A DNA stretch of 25,429 nt from a virus, in IMG/VR virus record IMGVR_UViG_3300024344_000118, positions 1 through 25,429 of that record, one strand, 5' to 3'. Below, piece after piece: positions 22,956-25,429 of the stretch. A program made the translations under genes and the position numbers. Numbering within the stretch: the first letter of the stretch is position 1; each line of letters begins with the position of its first letter. The notes under the pieces were generated by a model. The model was not told the origin of the DNA, searched no databases, and worked only from the letters and a program-made list of their open reading frames with translations.

Positions 22956-24419
22956 CTATCCTCCATACTCCGCTAAGTTTTTAGTGCATATCGCAAAATA
23001 TCCTGATGGTACAGAAAATTCAAAATTACCAAACCCTTCACTATCTGAATTACCTGATGAAATAGAAAAACTAGGATTACCAAAATTATATTCTAATGTG
23101 CTAGTGCCAGAAACTCCAACAGAATGTCCTGCATAAATTGTTACTGGAGCTGCTAAAACTGTTGCACTATTTGTAACGAAACCACTTCCTGATGATGGAT
23201 CACCACCAGTATTTGATGAACTATAATTAAAAAAATTACCATTTATTCCGACATATAGTTTTGTGTTGTCCATATCTAACGCAAACTGAATTATGTCGCC
23301 AGTAGAATAACTATTAAACCCATCTATTTCGTTATTTGATCCAGCAGTTATTATGTTAAATCTTCCACTTGTTGTACAAGTAAATTCAAAACCAGAAAAA
23401 TTACCTTGTATTGTGCTTGTTGAATTTGATGTAACACTCTCAAAAGCTGCTACTCCTGCTCTTGTTCTATCTGAACCAGCATCTGCAGTAAATTTAACTT
23501 CAAAATACCATTTACCTTTTGAAAGCATTATATTAGTACCATAAAGTCCAAATGTACCTGATCCACTTTTGTTTACCTTACAATTACCTTCAGATAATGT
23601 AAAGTTACTTGCAGTTGGGTGAGTTGAAGTAAAAGTACAAAAGTTATTTGTGCAAGTATCCACACATTGATCTATTGCTGCTAAGTTAGTTAAACTAAAA
23701 TCATTACCATTTCCAGACGTATCATCACCTAAAGCTGAACTATCTTTAAATTCAAGATAAGACCCATTAGTACCAAAAGTAACATCATCTTTAAATTCTT
23801 TTGGTTTCCATATTGTAGGACTATTAGAGTCAAATTCTCCAAAGTCAGTTGGTGCAAGTTGAGCACCATCAATATATGCAACTTCACATAAATAACCAGG
23901 AAAAAATGTTCCTGATCTTCCACCAAAATTTATTATGTTGCCACTATTATTAATATTTATATCAGTATTTAATGATGGATAACTTGCTGAATCTAAATCT
24001 GTTTCTTCTACTCCATTAACATAAAGTCTAACTCTATTAGCTTCAGTAGATTGACTAGTATCTACTGCAAAAACTATATGATAAAATGCACTTTCATCTC
24101 TAAATAATCTTTTAGTTCTTAACCTAAAAACATAAGCACCACTTATGTAGGCATCAAGACGCATTTTTCTGTCAGCGTTTATCTCCATGGTAATCATATT
24201 ATTACCAAAACTTCCATCAGGATCTACGCCAAAAGGCATAGCATCATTTGTGCCATAGGCACTAAGTTTCATCCAAAAAGATGTAGTAAATATTTTAGTG
24301 CTTCCAGAAGAACTTATTGTTCTTGTTATTTTAGAACTACTAGCCGCATCAAATCTTAATGAATTATCTACGTTGTATCCTGTTTCTCTAACTGAATTTG
24401 CTCCAAGAATCGTAGGCAT
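22956..24419 (-). CDS. Tail fibre / receptor-binding protein with LamG-like and SPRY-like domains
   Basis: A 487-aa protein. Residues about 18-190 form a concanavalin/LamG_3-like lectin domain (SLRFDAASSSKITRTIS; FTTSFWMKLS; YHIVFAVDTS; RVRLYVNGVEET; GYLCEVAYIDG). A linker with DTSGNGNDF follows, then three or four cysteines at 252-261. Residues about 300-480 read as an SPRY-like beta-sandwich (SKGKWYFEVKF; TRAGVAAFES; GDIIQFALDMDNTKLYVGIN). Such lectin-like pairs are usual in marine phage fibres and likely bind host surface glycans or envelope proteins. The start overlaps the upstream stop as TAATG. No signal peptide or membrane segment. The domain calls are by pattern; ligand unknown. Confidence 0.85.
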   Translation of the reverse strand: MPTILGANSVRETGYNVDNSLRFDAASSSKITRTISSSGSTKIFTTSFWMKLSAYGTNDAMPFGVDPDGSFGNNMITMEINADRKMRLDAYISGAYVFRLRTKRLFRDESAFYHIVFAVDTSQSTEANRVRLYVNGVEETDLDSASYPSLNTDININNSGNIINFGGRSGTFFPGYLCEVAYIDGAQLAPTDFGEFDSNSPTIWKPKEFKDDVTFGTNGSYLEFKDSSALGDDTSGNGNDFSLTNLAAIDQCVDTCTNNFCTFTSTHPTASNFTLSEGNCKVNKSGSGTFGLYGTNIMLSKGKWYFEVKFTADAGSDRTRAGVAAFESVTSNSTSTIQGNFSGFEFTCTTSGRFNIITAGSNNEIDGFNSYSTGDIIQFALDMDNTKLYVGINGNFFNYSSSNTGGDPSSGSGFVTNSATVLAAPVTIYAGHSVGVSGTSTLEYNFGNPSFSISSGNSDSEGFGNFEFSVPSGYFAICTKNLAEYGG

Positions 24420-25030
24420 TAAACTACCTCTGTTGGAAACTCTCCAAGGGGTCTTGTAATTGAACCATCTTCATTTTTAACATAAGTCATTAATGTTTCT
24501 AATGCAGCAACATCAGAACAATTATCTATTGATGTTTCCATTTCATTTACTTTAGTCCTAACATTTGTTCTGTAGGTGGACACATTACTTGGAACTGAAT
24601 AAGATGAAACTTCTGTTGCTTTTGTGACATACCAGTCTGTTTTAGATAATAAACTATAAGCCTGTGTATTAAACTTTTCTTTATAAATTGTTTTTAATCC
24701 TTTGTCTTTAACTTCTCCCTCTGTGCCTAAACCATCTGTTTCGTCTTGTGCTGTGAATAAAGTATCAGCTATTTGTTTTGCAGTGGCTGTTCCATAAGAA
24801 CCTGTAACTTTATTATCTGCAAAAGCATAAGTAATGTTTGTATTAATATAATATTCTTCATCTTTTTTATTTGTGCTATCTATTTCGACTGTGTAAATAC
24901 CTATTGCGTTTCTATCACTTTCACTCCAAAGTGAAAAAATTGATTTTGAATATTGAGTATCCCCAATGACAATACCTTTATTACCTGCAAAATATTTTGT
25001 TATTGATCCTGATTCGACTAATGCAAACAT
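24419..25030 (-). CDS. Tail-fibre-associated/assembly-like protein
   Basis: A 203-aa protein. The C-terminal half carries YSLLSKTDWYVTKATEVSSY, then VPSNVSTYRTNVRTKVNEME, then EDGSITRPLGEFP. The pattern LLxxTDWYV with a following Pro and Tyr-Arg is shared with phage tail-fibre assembly or XkdW/DUF4376-like proteins. The N-terminal half resembles their beta-domain (ESGSITKYFAGNKGIVIGDT). It sits between two fibre genes, 1 nt after the upstream stop and with a TAATG overlap downstream. A chaperone or fibre cap role is plausible. It is certain as a gene, moderate as a function. Confidence 0.78.
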   Translation of the reverse strand: MFALVESGSITKYFAGNKGIVIGDTQYSKSIFSLWSESDRNAIGIYTVEIDSTNKKDEEYYINTNITYAFADNKVTGSYGTATAKQIADTLFTAQDETDGLGTEGEVKDKGLKTIYKEKFNTQAYSLLSKTDWYVTKATEVSSYSVPSNVSTYRTNVRTKVNEMETSIDNCSDVAALETLMTYVKNEDGSITRPLGEFPTEVV

Positions 25031-25031
25031 A

Positions 25032-25429
25032 TTATGATAACGTTAAGTTTAGATTTCTTCCGACTTCTAAAAATTTTGAGCCGTTATATCTAAACACAAA
25101 CAAGTCTCCTTTACTAGCTGTTGTGGTTAATGTTGGTGCTGTGTCTGCAGTAAATTCATACACAGCGTTAAATGATAATGTTCTTGATCCTGTGCCATCT
25201 TGTATAACAAGTAGTGAAACAAACTGGCCAGCGACAGCGTTTGATCCTGCACCTAAAGTTCTATTTGCACCTAGTGTTACTTTTGCAACAGGAGATGCCG
25301 CAACATCCCAAGAAATAGTTGATGCATCTGTTAGTGTGGCTTCTGCATTAAAAGCTGCAGCACCAAATATAGAAGTACCTCCAGCTGACATATCTAAAGT
25401 TAACGCTGTTACAGCAGCGCCACCATCAT
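25032..25429 (-). CDS. C-terminal part of a tail fibre (5' end beyond the right edge)
   Basis: The frame is open to the right edge. Upstream of the Met at 25391 it continues without a stop as DGGAAVTALTLD, then MSAGGTSIFGAAAFNAEATL. The DGGxxVTALTxDMSxxGTxIF segment is a usual internal repeat of phage fibres and Met at 25391 is not a good start, so I treat the CDS as partial. The visible 132 codons are beta-rich: WDVAASPVAKVTLGANRTLG, AGQFVSLLVIQDGTGSRTLS, and the end GDLFVFRYNGSKFLEVGRNL. This resembles the trimeric C-terminal domains of marine phage and cyanophage fibres. It probably binds host or links to the next fibre genes. Confidence 0.8.
   Translation of the reverse strand, partial: DGGAAVTALTLDMSAGGTSIFGAAAFNAEATLTDASTISWDVAASPVAKVTLGANRTLGAGSNAVAGQFVSLLVIQDGTGSRTLSFNAVYEFTADTAPTLTTTASKGDLFVFRYNGSKFLEVGRNLNLTLS

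Noticed and set aside
25032-25391. Reading the fibre gene as complete from Met at 25391
   Set aside because: The frame remains open upstream to the window edge with fibre-like codons (DGGAAVTALTLD), so the gene is probably 5' truncated by the window.
1-25429. Signs of lysogeny (integrase, repressor, att site), tRNA genes or insertion sequences
   Set aside because: No protein motif or sequence of these kinds was seen. The rest of the genome is not available, so lifestyle is left open.

Overview
The window reads as a piece of a tailed bacteriophage genome (Caudoviricetes), most likely a marine, podovirus-like phage of an AT-rich alphaproteobacterial host such as SAR11. The reasons are the very AT-rich sequence (by eye about one third G+C), wall-to-wall genes with 1-8 nt overlaps, a phage replication set, tail-fibre domains (LamG, SPRY, DUF7483-like), and many unnamed protein families that I recall from uncultured Mediterranean phage and pelagiphage genomes. 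Host and phage group are inferences. No integrase, tRNA, CRISPR array or insertion sequence was seen.

Layout. Almost everything is on the minus strand, read from right to left. From about 25.4 to 10.6 kb lies the virion module: the 3' part of a tail fibre cut by the right edge, a fibre-assembly-like protein, a LamG+SPRY fibre, a triple-repeat DUF7483-like fibre, a large tail or nozzle-like protein, two small conserved proteins (one of 54 aa), an HlyC-type acyltransferase-like protein, three Ala/Gln/Gly-rich probable internal virion proteins, a 1489-aa probable ejection protein, and a one-TM coiled-coil protein that may belong to lysis. From 10.56 to 9.06 kb is the only plus-strand unit: a SNF2-type helicase with a 21-codon hydrophobic micro-ORF coupled to its stop. 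A 66-bp divergent promoter region (8999-9064) follows. From 9.0 to 2.2 kb is the early/replication module on the minus strand: three unnamed early proteins, an archaeo-eukaryotic-type primase, a compact UvrD/Rep-like helicase, a DUF3310 protein and a family A DNA polymerase. From 2.2 to 0 kb there is a conserved unknown and two secreted proteins. The signal peptide of the second is overprinted on the 3' end of the first, and it runs off the left edge.

How it works together. PolA, AEP-like primase, SF1 helicase and SNF2 helicase would form a replisome without the T7-type gp4 primase-helicase, at least within this window. No phage RNA polymerase is visible, so transcription probably relies on host sigma70-like promoters, of which the 9.0-kb region is the clearest. 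A strong hairpin just upstream of the primase start may attenuate expression between the early proteins and the replisome genes.

Limits. Functions come from motif reading and memory of families, with no database search. Most virion-module assignments are by position and composition. No gene-free stretch exceeds about 70 bases.
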